A DNA stretch of 64,000 nt from the NCBI RefSeq assembly GCF_014203095.1, contig NZ_JACHIG010000006.1, positions 186,001-250,000 on the forward strand, in the 5' to 3' direction. Numbering within the stretch: position 1 is the stretch's first letter; every line of letters begins with the position of its first letter. Below, piece by piece: positions 1 through 9,080 of the stretch. The notes below the pieces were generated by a model. It saw nothing but the letters and a program-made list of their open reading frames with translations. It did no database searches and had not been told where the DNA came from. The position numbers were made by a program, and so were the translations under genes. Origin of the DNA: Prosthecobacter vanneervenii (GTDB lineage Bacteria > Verrucomicrobiota > Verrucomicrobiia > Verrucomicrobiales > Verrucomicrobiaceae).

Positions 1-1206
1 GAGTATCCGCTCACAGGCCGGTTCTGGATGGAGAATCAGGATGCAACGATCGGCGCATCTCCAGTGCCGGCCTTTGAGGGGTACAAGCATCTGCTGAACT
101 ATGCCCGAGAGTCGGTGCGCGCCTTTCGCCTGGCGGTGATCTTTGAGACGATGGAGCGCTATGCGGACCTGATGGACGGACTTGAGCTGGACTTTAACCG
201 CTTCCAGATTTTTTTCCCGCCGGGTGAGGCGGAAAAAGGCGCGCCGCTGATCACGGAGATGCTGCGGCGGGTGCGTTCACGGCTGGAGGAGCAATCGGCG
301 AAGCAGAAGCGTGCGATGCCGCTGATCGTGAGAGTGCCACCGGCGCTGAAGAACTGCGCGTGGTCTGGCCTGGAGGTGGAGAAGTGGATGCGAGAGCGGC
401 TGGTGGATGTCGTCATTCCAGCGCCGCTGATGACGCTGACGCATGACATGCCAATCGATGAATTTGTGTGCATTGCGAAGCCTGCGGGGGTGCAGATTGT
501 GGGCTCGATTTATGGCAGGGGCGGCTACAACTGGCCGTTTGCCGCGAATCATCAGGCTGCGACTTATGACATGGAGGTGAAGCGTGAGCCGGACGCCGCG
601 CAGATACTTGGCTCCATTCTGAACCAACGCCAGCTAGGTGCGGATGGCGTGCAGATCTTCAACTTCAGCTTTGCATCTGACAGTGCCAGCATGGCCGCTG
701 CGATCAAAGGAGGCATCTGGCGCGAGCCTCCCGGCAGCCGACGCTATCAGGTGACACAGAGCTATTTTCACGATTCGGAGGACAGCTACGAGTATCGCAA
801 GCAACTGCCGTTGGCACTAAGGCCTGGGGTTGTTTCAAAGCTGCGGCTGCTGATTGGCGAGTATTTGGCGAAGGCCGTGCCGAAGCCTGACTATGTCGGG
901 CTGCGTCTCGGTCTGTCCGGCGCGAACAAGACCTTTGCCCCGCTGGCGCTACGAGTGGTGGTGAACGGGCGTGCTTTTCACGAAGGCGATGTGGCCGGTC
1001 AGCTTGTTGTCACCACAGGCAAGCGCCATGGGAATGGATCGCACCCGCCGCCGACGGAGGCTTATGTGCAGTGGCCGGTGAGTGACCTGAGCCAGCTGCA
1101 CGAAGGATGGAATGACATCGAGATCACCCTTTTGCCCGCGAGTCTGGCCCAGCCTTTGCAGCTTGTGGAGCTGGAGGTCGGCGTGGTAGCCCAAACATCC
1201 AACTGA
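1..1206 (+). CDS. Family-10-like glycoside hydrolase, 5' end outside the window
   Basis: The reading frame is open to base 1, so the gene almost certainly starts upstream. An ATG at 28 exists, but a start there would remove the front half of a TIM barrel. The visible part contains GLELDFNRF followed by an FFPPGEA-like strand, a pattern I associate with the GHL10/DUF187-type barrels common in Planctomycetes and Verrucomicrobia. The last ~110 residues look like a beta-sandwich (RLGLSG, LRVVVNG). It is followed after 3 bases by a secreted DUF1080-like protein on the same strand, then by two lyase-like genes, which fits a role in polysaccharide breakdown. The substrate is unknown. The family call rests on a remembered motif, not a search. 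Confidence 0.55.
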   Translation, partial: EYPLTGRFWMENQDATIGASPVPAFEGYKHLLNYARESVRAFRLAVIFETMERYADLMDGLELDFNRFQIFFPPGEAEKGAPLITEMLRRVRSRLEEQSAKQKRAMPLIVRVPPALKNCAWSGLEVEKWMRERLVDVVIPAPLMTLTHDMPIDEFVCIAKPAGVQIVGSIYGRGGYNWPFAANHQAATYDMEVKREPDAAQILGSILNQRQLGADGVQIFNFSFASDSASMAAAIKGGIWREPPGSRRYQVTQSYFHDSEDSYEYRKQLPLALRPGVVSKLRLLIGEYLAKAVPKPDYVGLRLGLSGANKTFAPLALRVVVNGRAFHEGDVAGQLVVTTGKRHGNGSHPPPTEAYVQWPVSDLSQLHEGWNDIEITLLPASLAQPLQLVELEVGVVAQTSN

Positions 1207-1209
1207 TTC

Positions 1210-1977
1210 ATGAAGCTCACGATTCTTTTCCTCCTTGCTGTGACGAGCCTGGCTCTGGCTAATGATCCCAAGACGCTGATGACCGAGCGCGGGAAGCTGC
1301 TGGCAAGCGAGGATCTCTCCCAGATGCCGACGGACATTTTCAAAGGAGGCGGGCTCGCCAGCATGAGCCACGGCTGGTCGTTCAGACCTGGCCAGTGGGA
1401 TATTGTGGACGGTGCTCTCCGTGGCTATCAGCTCAAGAAGGACAATCATAGCGCGGCGGCGTTTTTTGCGCTGCCGTGGAAAAATGCGGTGCTGCAGTTT
1501 GATGTGAAGATCGACGGCTGCTCGCAGGTGGTCTTTTGTATTGATGATCCGGCGGCAATCAGGGCAGCCACGCCCACACGTCCTGCGCAAAACCGCGTGG
1601 AGCATCTGTGCCGCCTCATCATCAATAAAAACGGATTTTCCACGCAGAAGGACGACCACGACCATGACGGACCGGATGTGAACGAGCCATTTGGCGCGGT
1701 GAAGAAAGCCATGGCCATGGGGGAGTGGAAGACGGTGCTCATCGAGATTATGGAAGAGGAAATGGTCACCACCATTGACGGCCGAACCATTGCCGGGGCG
1801 CATCCGCAGGTGGCGGCTGACAAGGCCTACATCAGTTTTGGAGTCAGCGGCTACTCGAACGGCTTTGACAAAAGCCCGCCGCTCTCCGCTAGCTTTCGAA
1901 ATTTTCGCCTTTGGGAGGGCGTGCCCGCGAAAGGCTGGCCGGCGATGAAGGCGAAATTAAAGGCGCAGGTCGAATGA
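1210..1977 (+). CDS. Secreted DUF1080-like (3-keto-disaccharide hydrolase-like) protein
   Basis: 255 aa with a clear Sec signal peptide (residues 1-18, MKLTILFLLAVTSLALA). The rest is a single concanavalin-type jelly roll: WDIVDGALRG near residue 65, then FDVKIDGCSQVVF, and a final SFRNFRLWEG strand typical of DUF1080. Domains of this type bind or hydrolyse glycans, and some members act on 3-keto sugars. No catalytic residue can be assigned here. A histidine/aspartate-rich stretch (KDDHDHDGPD) near residues 148-157 may be a metal-binding loop. The gene starts 3 bases after the upstream hydrolase and is probably co-transcribed with it. The domain call is fairly secure; an enzymatic activity is not. 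Confidence 0.6.
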   Translation: MKLTILFLLAVTSLALANDPKTLMTERGKLLASEDLSQMPTDIFKGGGLASMSHGWSFRPGQWDIVDGALRGYQLKKDNHSAAAFFALPWKNAVLQFDVKIDGCSQVVFCIDDPAAIRAATPTRPAQNRVEHLCRLIINKNGFSTQKDDHDHDGPDVNEPFGAVKKAMAMGEWKTVLIEIMEEEMVTTIDGRTIAGAHPQVAADKAYISFGVSGYSNGFDKSPPLSASFRNFRLWEGVPAKGWPAMKAKLKAQVE

Positions 1978-2005
1978 AGGATCTGCCGGAGAACCCAAGC
2001 GTGAC

Positions 2006-2797
2006 ATGAGATTCAAACGTGTGCTGATCACTCTTGGGGGGCTTGCGTTCACGGTGTTCGCAGGACTGCTGGCGGTGCGGCTGGACTGGTTCGAGGAGCA
2101 GCCTGTGCGTGGTGAGAGCGCCTTTGTCTTCCGAGATGGTTTTGAAAACGCAGCCACGTTTCTCGAACTTTACCCGAAGGATCTCTCGCGCTGGCATGGG
2201 CGGCAGCTCGTGCCAGCGAATAACAGCATCAGTCTCACCATGGAGAAGGCCCATTCGGGAAAACAGTCCATCCAATGCTTTGCCACGGTGAAGCGAAATG
2301 ACATCACTTCAAAGTCTGACGTTGAACGCGAGCAGTTGCCTTTCACCAAAGGTGATCACGTTTGGTCGGAGGCCTGGTTCTGGCTCAAAAGAGGGCCGAG
2401 TTTTGAGCACGTTTTTCTCTGGGACCTTGAGACGAGTCACAAATGGCAGTCGCCAGGGCGCCGGGTGTATTTGCAAAAGGGCGGCGTCATCGCCTCTGAT
2501 CTGGGCAAGTGGTTCTCCGCGCGCACCTTTCGCCAGCCGCATGATTGCGCCATATCGTTTCCCACGGACCGCTGGGTTCGGCTGCGAGTGCACATGTTTC
2601 TGTCAGAGAATTTCGACGGCATCATGGAGATCTGGCAGGACGACACCAAGGTGATCGATGCCCGCGGACAAACGCTTCCCACCGCAAAAGTAGTCTATGA
2701 CCGCCTCGAAGTTGGCATCACCGCAAACGGCAGCACCGAGCATGAGCACATGCTGTATGTGGACGACGTGACCATTTCCAACCAGAGGTTTTGGTGA
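2006..2797 (+). CDS. Membrane-anchored polysaccharide-lyase-like jelly-roll protein
   Basis: 263 aa. An N-terminal hydrophobic segment (about residues 7-26) acts as a signal anchor. The remainder is a beta jelly roll with FRDGFENAATF, HSGKQSIQCF, VWSEAWFWLK and a C-terminal YVDDVTISNQRFW strand. This arrangement resembles the heparin-lyase-I-like fold (polysaccharide lyase families 7, 13, 14 and relatives). I cannot identify a catalytic set, so it may be a binding protein. It lies 28 bases after the DUF1080-like gene and 58 bases before the PL6 lyase on the same strand. The company suggests extracellular polyuronate or glycosaminoglycan recognition. Confidence 0.5.
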   Translation: MRFKRVLITLGGLAFTVFAGLLAVRLDWFEEQPVRGESAFVFRDGFENAATFLELYPKDLSRWHGRQLVPANNSISLTMEKAHSGKQSIQCFATVKRNDITSKSDVEREQLPFTKGDHVWSEAWFWLKRGPSFEHVFLWDLETSHKWQSPGRRVYLQKGGVIASDLGKWFSARTFRQPHDCAISFPTDRWVRLRVHMFLSENFDGIMEIWQDDTKVIDARGQTLPTAKVVYDRLEVGITANGSTEHEHMLYVDDVTISNQRFW

Positions 2798-2855
2798 GAT
2801 AGATGCCGCTGCGCCTGGAGGCGAAGAAAAAGAACCTGTCGACTATTCTAACCGC

Positions 2856-4250
2856 ATGAAAACCACCGCATGTATCTGGGCCTTCATCTCATGGCTGCTT
2901 GTCGCGCCTGGATCCACGTTCTGTGCTTCTGCTGACGAAGAACTGGAGACGGCACTGAACGCGGCGAAATGGCGGAGCGCTTTGCGGCTGGATCTTCAGC
3001 GTCCGATAGATCCCAGGCTGGCCAGAATTGAGGGTGGGGACATCCTGCGTTGCGGGTTGTTTGGTGGGAAGACACATCTGGTTCATGACGCGGCGGAGGT
3101 GCGACGGATCTCCGGCAGGCTGGCTCCGGGAGACCGGCTCGTGCTCGCGGCGGGAGAGTGGAAAGACCAGTCGTTTGTATTTGAAGGGCACGGCACCATG
3201 GAGGCTCCTCTTTTGATCTGTCCGGAGATGCCTGGTGGGGTGGTTTTCAGCGGTGGCTCCAGTGTGCGTTTTCATGGGGAGCATCTCATCGTGCACGACC
3301 TGGCCTTTCATGGCATCACAGTCACGAGAAACAACACCACTGTTTTCGCGGCAGGGAATGGGGAGCAGAAACCGGCTAACCAGTGCATTTTTCATCGCAT
3401 CCGCATCGAGGACTGCGGTTCTGCTGATCCCGCTGAGTGCTCGAAGATCCATGTCTGGCTCATGGCTTTGCGCGGCAGTGATAACACGGTGGCCAACTGC
3501 GTCTTTGAAAACTTTCGCAACATTGGCCAGATGCTTGGGGCGGCTGAGCTGCCAGCGCAGGGGCTGCAGCGGCTGCATATTCTCAACAACCGCTTTGCCA
3601 GCCGTCCGCATCTCGACAACCAAAACGGCTACGAGATCATCCAGATCGGGTGGAGCGGGGTGCGTGCGGCTTCCACGGGGGCGCTCATTCAGGGCAATAT
3701 CTTTGAGAAGTGCGATGGCGAGAATGAATTGATCACCCTGAAGGCGTCCGACATCGTGGTGCGCGGGAACCGCTTCCTCGGCAGCCAGGGGGTGCTCTGC
3801 CTGCGCACTGCTCGACGTGTTCTGGTGCAGGGCAATGTCTTCGACGGACAGGGGCGGGAAAACACTGGCGGTGTGCGTTTGCAGGGCGACGACCACATCA
3901 TCATTGGCAACACCTTCCGCAATCTTGGGAAGCCTGCAGACTATTATGGCTGGCCTGTCTCCCTGATGGCAGCGGATGTGGAAACTTTTGGTGAAAGCGA
4001 TGAACTGGGAGGCTATGGCCGTGCGAAAAACATTCTCATCGTGAGCAATCTTTTTGAGCACTGTGACAAGCGCATAGCCGCAGGCATCTATGCCCGCCCG
4101 GAATACCCGCTGCTGCCACAGAATGTGCAGGTGCAGGGCAATGTTTTCTCCGGCATGAAGACGGGCAGCTGTTTTGATTATGTCGCCCCCGATCCTGCAG
4201 GAGTGTTGCCGAACGAATTGCGGGAAGTGGAGAATCAGAATCTGCCCTGA
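2856..4250 (+). CDS. Polysaccharide lyase family 6 (alginate / chondroitin-B lyase type)
   Basis: 464 aa with a signal peptide (residues 1-25). The body is a right-handed parallel beta-helix of repeating turns of the NNxFxxxP, GNIFEKC, GNRFLGSQG and GNVFDGQG type. PL6 lyases cleave beta-linked uronates by Ca-assisted elimination, using a Lys/Arg pair. The matching positions here are the block ENELITLK (Ca-ligand-type acidic residues at 289-291 and Lys296) and LCLRTAR (Arg317), with an NGYEIIQIG strand before them. All key residues therefore appear intact. The protein is probably periplasmic or secreted. It converges on the PSD1 gene with only 14 bases between stop codons. The family call is strong; alginate versus dermatan/chondroitin substrate cannot be decided from sequence. 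Confidence 0.8.
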   Translation: MKTTACIWAFISWLLVAPGSTFCASADEELETALNAAKWRSALRLDLQRPIDPRLARIEGGDILRCGLFGGKTHLVHDAAEVRRISGRLAPGDRLVLAAGEWKDQSFVFEGHGTMEAPLLICPEMPGGVVFSGGSSVRFHGEHLIVHDLAFHGITVTRNNTTVFAAGNGEQKPANQCIFHRIRIEDCGSADPAECSKIHVWLMALRGSDNTVANCVFENFRNIGQMLGAAELPAQGLQRLHILNNRFASRPHLDNQNGYEIIQIGWSGVRAASTGALIQGNIFEKCDGENELITLKASDIVVRGNRFLGSQGVLCLRTARRVLVQGNVFDGQGRENTGGVRLQGDDHIIIGNTFRNLGKPADYYGWPVSLMAADVETFGESDELGGYGRAKNILIVSNLFEHCDKRIAAGIYARPEYPLLPQNVQVQGNVFSGMKTGSCFDYVAPDPAGVLPNELREVENQNLP

Positions 4251-4264
4251 GCACCGGACTCCAG

Positions 4265-7096
4265 CTAGGGTATGAAGAGAAACTCGTTGCTGTTGAAGAG
4301 GGCGCGGCAGAGGGCGGGGAGGCCGTGGTCGCGGACGAGGGGCAGGGTGTCGGCGAGTTCTTCGGGAGTGGGGGCTCGGCTGAGGGCGAGGCGGTAGGCG
4401 TGGGTGATTTGATGGGCGAGATCGGGGCCGGCTTCCTTTTTCACGCGATCGGCGAAGGCGGTGCTTTGCAGGATGGTGAAGCGGCTGTTGAAGAGGTTGA
4501 GGGCCTGGATGGGCGTGGTGCTTTCGATGCGGCGGGCGGTGCTCTGGCCGGCGTCGGGACAGTCGAAGGCGCCGAAGACGGTTTCGGGCTCGCGGCGCAC
4601 TTTGTGCGCGTAGATCATGCGGCGCTCGTTTTCGGGGGTGAAGGTCTCGATGGGATCAAAGCCGCTGAGGCCGCCACGCTGGTCGAAGAGATTGAAGCCA
4701 CGGCCATGCATTTTCAGGTTCAGGCGACCGCTCACGGCGAGCATGGAGTCGCGGATGGATTCGGCTTCGAGGCGGCGGGAGGGGAAGCGCCAGAGGTAGC
4801 GTGCTTCGGAGTCGGTGGTGCTTGCGGAGGTAGATAGGGAGACAATCAGATGGGGAGACAAGGAGACTGCTGAAGCGGAGCTTTTCTCCGTGTCTGATTG
4901 TCTCATGGTCTGATTGTCTTCAGCGATCTGCGAAGACTGCCCGTAGGTCTCCGACAGCACAATCAGCCGGTGCATGTGCTTCACGCTCCAGCCGCTGCGG
5001 ATGAACTCGGCGGCGAGGTAGTCGAGGAGTTCGGGGTGGGTGGGTTTCATGCCCATGTGGCCGAAGTCGCTGGCGGTCTGCACGAGGCCGGTGCCGAAGT
5101 GGCCCTGCCAGATGCGGTTGACCATGACGCGGGCGGTGAGCGGGTTTTGCTGGCTGGCGATCCAGTCGGCGAGGGCGCGGCGGCGCTGCTGCTCGGCGCT
5201 TTCTTTGGGCAGCTTCAAAGAGCCGAGTGAGCTAAGCACGGCGGGAGTCACCGATTCCTTGGGCTGCTCGGGATCGCCGCGATTGAGAAGGTGGATGTCG
5301 TCCGGGGTGCGGAAGGTGCCGGCGAATGCCTTCTGCGCGTTTTGTGCCTGGGTGATTTTGGATTCAGCGGCGGCTTTTTCCTGGATCAGCGGTTTGGCGC
5401 GTTTGGTTTCTTCGGCGGTGAGGCCGTTTAGCGTGGGCTTGGTTTTCTTGGTCTGATTTTTGGGATCAAACTTCTGGCGGTCGCTGGCGTCTGCCACGAT
5501 GTGCCAGGTGCCGGTGGCATCGCATGCTTCGATCTGGTAGTCGGTGGCGAGGCGGTCGGTGAACTTGCCTTCGCGGTCGCGGCCCCAGACGACGCGCTCG
5601 ATGGTTTGCTCCTGGCGGAACTCCAGCTCCACCCAACCCTGGCCGATCTTGTTGGAGAGCCAGCTTCTTGAGTTGCCGTAGCGGCCGTCGTTGAGGAAGC
5701 GCAGCTCGTGGCGCTCCGCCACGCCGATGTCGCCGGAGGATTTGCGCTGGGTGCCGGTGGTGGCGAGGGCGACGTTTTCGCCGGCGGTGTTGAAGACTTC
5801 CAGCTCGTCAATGCAGGGCTCCAGATTGGTGGTGGCCTTGATGGTGAAGCGCACACGTTTTGTTTTCACCGGAGGAAAGCGGTCGGCGTTTTCGCGGGCG
5901 TTGATCATGGGGCGCTCGGTCCCGGATTTGGCGAGAGGCACGAAGCGGGCGAGTTCTTTGTCGATCTCTGCGAGGCGTGCCTTGAGCTTCTTTTCCTCCG
6001 CACGCGCGGCCTCGGCCTCGGGAGTGTGCAGGTCGCGGTCGGCGTATTCGACACCGGCCACGAAGGCCTGCATGGCGTAGTAATCTTTGGAGGTGATGGG
6101 ATCGAATTTGTGATCGTGGCAGCGGGCGCAGCCGATGCTGAGGCCGAGGAAGGTCTGGCCGATGTTGACCACGATCTCGTCGATGGAGTCCTGGCGGGCG
6201 AGGCGCTTGGAGGCATCGTCTTTGCCGATCTGTCCTGGCAGCAGGACGGAGGCGGTGACGAGGAAGCCGGTGGCGGCATCCTGGCCCATGGCATCGCCCA
6301 CGATCTGCTCCTTGATGAAGCGGTCGTAGGGCGTGTCTTTGTTGAAGGAGCGGATGACGTAGTCACGGTAGGGCCAGGCATTGGGGCGCTCGGTGTTCAC
6401 CTCAAAGCCATGAGTGTCAGCGTAGCGCACCACGTCGAGCCAGTGCTGGGCCCAATGCTCGCCGTAGCGTTGGCTTTGGAGTAGGCGGTCAACCAGATGC
6501 TGGATGCTGGATGCTCGATCCTGGATGAACTCTTTTTCGAAGGCGGTGGTTTCTTCGGGGGTGGGCGGCAGGCCGGTGAGATCGAAGGTGATGCGGCGGA
6601 TGAGTGAGACGGGATCGGCGGGCGCGGAGCGGTGCAGATGCTTTTCGGCGAGCTTAGCGTCGATGAATTGATCGATGCTTTGTGCAGAACTTGAAACTTG
6701 GAGCGGTTTGAAACTCCAGTGATCGAGACGGTTTTCGAGTTTGGCGAGGTCGATGCCGTCGGGCCATGGGGCGCCTTCGTTGATCCAGGTGGTGAGAGTG
6801 GCGATGTCGTTGGTTGAGAGTTTGCCCTTCGGCGGCATGAGCTCGTCTTCGTCGTCGGTGGTAATGAAGTGGATGAGGGGGCTGTCCTTGGACTTGCCGG
6901 AGATGATGTCGGGGGCGTGCTTGTCGCCGCCTTTGAAGGCTTCGGATTTGATGTCGAGGCGCAGGCCGGACTTCTGCTTTTTTTCGCCATGGCAGCTGTA
7001 GCAGTGCTGCTGGAAAATGGGGCGCACGTCGCGCACGAAATCGACGGCGGCGGCGAGAGCGGAGGAGGCGAGCAGGAATGAGAGGGCGAGCTTCAT
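4265..7096 (-). CDS. PSD1 protein: PSCyt1 cytochrome-like + DUF1549 + DUF1553
   Basis: 943 aa with a signal peptide (1-17). It has a haem-binding type CYSCH motif (Cys32, Cys35, His36) in a planctomycete cytochrome C domain, a DUF1549 block (HWLDVVRYADTHGFEVN and a second CARCHDHKFDP motif), a central discoidin-like insert, and DUF1553 at the C-terminus (NPLTARVMVNRIWQGHFG, RLEAESIRDSMLAVSG). The biochemical role of this family is not established. It is the last gene of a sigma factor - FecR/LamG - PSD1 operon; its ATG overlaps the FecR stop by one base (TGATG at 7098-7094). Unusually, no DUF1501 partner follows. A repeat-derived in-frame insert of about 35 residues sits between two conserved DUF1553 blocks (4810-4925). 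Confidence 0.85.
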   Translation of the reverse strand: MKLALSFLLASSALAAAVDFVRDVRPIFQQHCYSCHGEKKQKSGLRLDIKSEAFKGGDKHAPDIISGKSKDSPLIHFITTDDEDELMPPKGKLSTNDIATLTTWINEGAPWPDGIDLAKLENRLDHWSFKPLQVSSSAQSIDQFIDAKLAEKHLHRSAPADPVSLIRRITFDLTGLPPTPEETTAFEKEFIQDRASSIQHLVDRLLQSQRYGEHWAQHWLDVVRYADTHGFEVNTERPNAWPYRDYVIRSFNKDTPYDRFIKEQIVGDAMGQDAATGFLVTASVLLPGQIGKDDASKRLARQDSIDEIVVNIGQTFLGLSIGCARCHDHKFDPITSKDYYAMQAFVAGVEYADRDLHTPEAEAARAEEKKLKARLAEIDKELARFVPLAKSGTERPMINARENADRFPPVKTKRVRFTIKATTNLEPCIDELEVFNTAGENVALATTGTQRKSSGDIGVAERHELRFLNDGRYGNSRSWLSNKIGQGWVELEFRQEQTIERVVWGRDREGKFTDRLATDYQIEACDATGTWHIVADASDRQKFDPKNQTKKTKPTLNGLTAEETKRAKPLIQEKAAAESKITQAQNAQKAFAGTFRTPDDIHLLNRGDPEQPKESVTPAVLSSLGSLKLPKESAEQQRRRALADWIASQQNPLTARVMVNRIWQGHFGTGLVQTASDFGHMGMKPTHPELLDYLAAEFIRSGWSVKHMHRLIVLSETYGQSSQIAEDNQTMRQSDTEKSSASAVSLSPHLIVSLSTSASTTDSEARYLWRFPSRRLEAESIRDSMLAVSGRLNLKMHGRGFNLFDQRGGLSGFDPIETFTPENERRMIYAHKVRREPETVFGAFDCPDAGQSTARRIESTTPIQALNLFNSRFTILQSTAFADRVKKEAGPDLAHQITHAYRLALSRAPTPEELADTLPLVRDHGLPALCRALFNSNEFLFIP
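4839..4918. repeat. Repeat-like insert with inverted decamers inside the PSD1 gene
   Basis: GACAATCAGA at 4841-4850 is answered by its reverse complement TCTGATTGTC at 4893-4902 and again at 4909-4918. Related GGGAGACA-type words lie between them. The insert keeps the reading frame and encodes Ser-rich text (HLIVSLSTS) in a linker where homologues, as I recall them, run directly from the LSETYxQSS block to the LWRFPxRRLEAE block. Confidence 0.6.
6495..6529. repeat. Heptanucleotide microrepeat (ATGCTGG)n within PSD1 coding sequence
   Basis: AGATGCTGGATGCTGGATGC is followed by two degenerate units (TCGATCC, TGGATG), about four to five copies of a 7-mer. It is translated in frame as part of a helical linker in the DUF1549 region. 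A related 7-mer repeat, ATGCTAG, occurs at 40598-40627. Confidence 0.55.
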
Positions 7097-8550
7097 CAGC
7101 GGTAGGGATTGCCAGCGGCGTGCAGGGCGTGGATTTCGGCGTCGCTCATGGCGCGGCCCAGCAGGAGCAGCTCGTCCACACGGCCGCTGAGCTTGCGATC
7201 CTGCTGGTTCCAGTTGCCGATCTGTGCGGGGCCCAGGCGTGCGGGCGGCGCGGTCTGCAGGCGGGTCTCGCTGTCGAACTGGCCATTGAGATAAAAGCGC
7301 GCTGTTTTCTGCGCGGAGTCATAGACGGCGGCCAGATGCACCCAGCGGCCCTGCTCCGGCAGCACGGGGGTGCGTGAGTCGGGGTGGCCCTGGCGTTCGA
7401 CGGAGCCGGGGGCGAGGACATTGCCGATGAGCGCGAGGCGCATGGTGGTGTCCCGGTTGATGATCCAGTGCACCTGGCCGGGGTTGTTCTGGCTCCAGCC
7501 ATCCGTGTGCAGCAGGGACTGGTAGGGCGCGCCGAGGCGGTCAATGCGCACCCACGCGGCGAGCGTGAGCTGCGGCCAGTCACGGCCACCGCCGACATCG
7601 AGCTTCAAATGATCGCCCACATTCACAAACTCCGGCGCGTGAGAGCCCGGCCAGCGGCCCTGCACTTTGCGATACACGCCGGGCAGTTCTTCGGCGGATT
7701 CAAAGTCGAGCAGCGCGATGAGCGCGGGATCTTTGCGTAAAGCAGCGAGCGCGCCCTCGGCCTGGGCACGCTGACCGGCGGCCAGGCCTGCGGTGAGGCC
7801 GGGCATTTCATCGGGCTGGATGAAGGCGGCGGAGCGCAGCTCGCGTGCGGTGCTGGCACCTGCGGCAAAGGTCACCGCATCGCCACCGCGCAGGCTCTGC
7901 TTGTCATGTGCGCCGGAGGCTTTGGCGATGACCTCGCCTTGAAACACGTGCACCTCCGCCGCGCCGCTGGTGGGCACGTCCACACCGAAGCGGGTGCCGA
8001 GATCCACCGCGTCTCCGGAAGGTGTGATGACGGTGAAGCCCTTGGCCGTGGGCGGCACATCGGCTGCCAGCCGCCCGCGCTTCATGTGCAGGCGTTGTGC
8101 AGACTCAAAGCGGAACTCCGCCGGGGCCTCGATGACGATGCGTGCGCCGCGTGCGGTGATGAGGGAGACACTGCCTGCGCGGATGTCGTGAGTCTCGCCG
8201 CGCAGGGCTGCGCCATCGGTCAGTTCCTGCACCCCTGCGGCTTTGGAAACGGTGGCATAGATGGTGTGGGCATGCTGCCAGTACCAAGCACCTAGCAGCA
8301 TGGCGATGCATGCAGCGGCAGCGGTGATCCAGCGTGGCGAAGAGGTGAGCCAGCGCGCAGGCTTTGGCTGCGCCGCCTTGGGGGTGGAGGTCCAATCCGC
8401 AGCCAGCGCTGCGAGGGCGGAGTCCACGTTGAGCAGTTCGGCGAATTCGCGGCGGGCTTCCGCGTCTGCCAGCAGCATGGCATTGAGCTGCTGCATCTGC
8501 GGCGGCGTGATGCTGCCGCTGAGGTAGGCGGCCATCAGCTCTGCTTTCAT
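7096..8550 (-). CDS. FecR-domain membrane protein with C-terminal LamG domain
   Basis: 484 aa from the ATG at 8550, chosen because this ATG overlaps the sigma-factor stop as ATGA and the longer frame only reads into the sigma gene. The N-terminal ~60 residues ([28 protein letters not shown]) resemble the cytoplasmic anti-sigma region of FecR-type regulators. One membrane segment follows near residues 88-108 ([18 protein letters not shown]). Then comes a periplasmic FecR domain ([34 protein letters not shown]) and a C-terminal LamG/Laminin_G_3 fold ([37 protein letters not shown]). It probably holds or activates the adjacent sigma factor in response to an extracellular glycan or protein. The role is inferred from architecture and coupling. 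Confidence 0.8.
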   Translation of the reverse strand: MKAELMAAYLSGSITPPQMQQLNAMLLADAEARREFAELLNVDSALAALAADWTSTPKAAQPKPARWLTSSPRWITAAAACIAMLLGAWYWQHAHTIYATVSKAAGVQELTDGAALRGETHDIRAGSVSLITARGARIVIEAPAEFRFESAQRLHMKRGRLAADVPPTAKGFTVITPSGDAVDLGTRFGVDVPTSGAAEVHVFQGEVIAKASGAHDKQSLRGGDAVTFAAGASTARELRSAAFIQPDEMPGLTAGLAAGQRAQAEGALAALRKDPALIALLDFESAEELPGVYRKVQGRWPGSHAPEFVNVGDHLKLDVGGGRDWPQLTLAAWVRIDRLGAPYQSLLHTDGWSQNNPGQVHWIINRDTTMRLALIGNVLAPGSVERQGHPDSRTPVLPEQGRWVHLAAVYDSAQKTARFYLNGQFDSETRLQTAPPARLGPAQIGNWNQQDRKLSGRVDELLLLGRAMSDAEIHALHAAGNPYR

Positions 8551-9080
8551 GAGGCGGCCTCCTCTGCCAAAACGCGGCGGATGCACTCCAGCAGCTTCTG
8601 CCGCATGCGGTGCAGCCACTGGTAAAAGCCGGGCACGCTGCGCCCGCTGTTTTGCGCAACTTCCTGGATGCTGGACTCGGGCTGGTAGGCCTGCATGAGG
8701 AGTCCGCGTTGGTCTGCGGGCACTTTTTGCATGCAGTGCTCCAAGGCCTCGCGCTGGCGCTCCAGCACAGGCTCCAGGGCGGTGGTTTCCTCGGCGATCT
8801 TGGAGACGACTTCCTCATCCAGCACGAGGCGGTCACGACCGCGATCTCTCAGCCAGGCCAGGACCTCGTAGCGTGCCACGCCGAAAGCCCAGGGCTTGAA
8901 GTCTGCGCCTTCAGCCAGGGAGTCAAATTTCTCCCACAGGACGACGCTGATCTCCTGCATGATGTCGTCCGCATCCGCCCGTGCGGGCACCAGCCGACGC
9001 ACATGGGCGCGGATGGCGGGCTCGTGCGCTGTGAAGCTGCGCAGGAAGCGGCGGTGGCGTTCGTGGTCGGTGGGAGGCAT
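8547..9080 (-). CDS. ECF sigma factor, Rhodopirellula/Verrucomicrobium type
   Basis: 177 aa. Sigma-70 region 2 is recognisable ([21 protein letters not shown] and [20 protein letters not shown], about residues 33-80), and region 4 follows ([20 protein letters not shown] then [24 protein letters not shown]). Such factors direct RNA polymerase to a small set of envelope-related promoters. It is the first gene of a three-gene minus-strand operon. Its TGA overlaps the ATG of the FecR/LamG gene by four bases, indicating translational coupling of a sigma factor with its membrane regulator. I saw no convincing autoregulatory ECF promoter on the coding strand upstream. Confidence 0.85.
   Translation of the reverse strand: MPPTDHERHRRFLRSFTAHEPAIRAHVRRLVPARADADDIMQEISVVLWEKFDSLAEGADFKPWAFGVARYEVLAWLRDRGRDRLVLDEEVVSKIAEETTALEPVLERQREALEHCMQKVPADQRGLLMQAYQPESSIQEVAQNSGRSVPGFYQWLHRMRQKLLECIRRVLAEEAAS

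Noticed and set aside
4325-4837. Plus-strand 170-codon frame under the PSD1 gene
   Set aside because: Gly/Glu/Ala-rich shadow of a strongly coding minus-strand gene in GC-rich DNA; many similar shadows (for example 58750-61374 opposite purL and 16438-18894 opposite the protease) were left out for the same reason.
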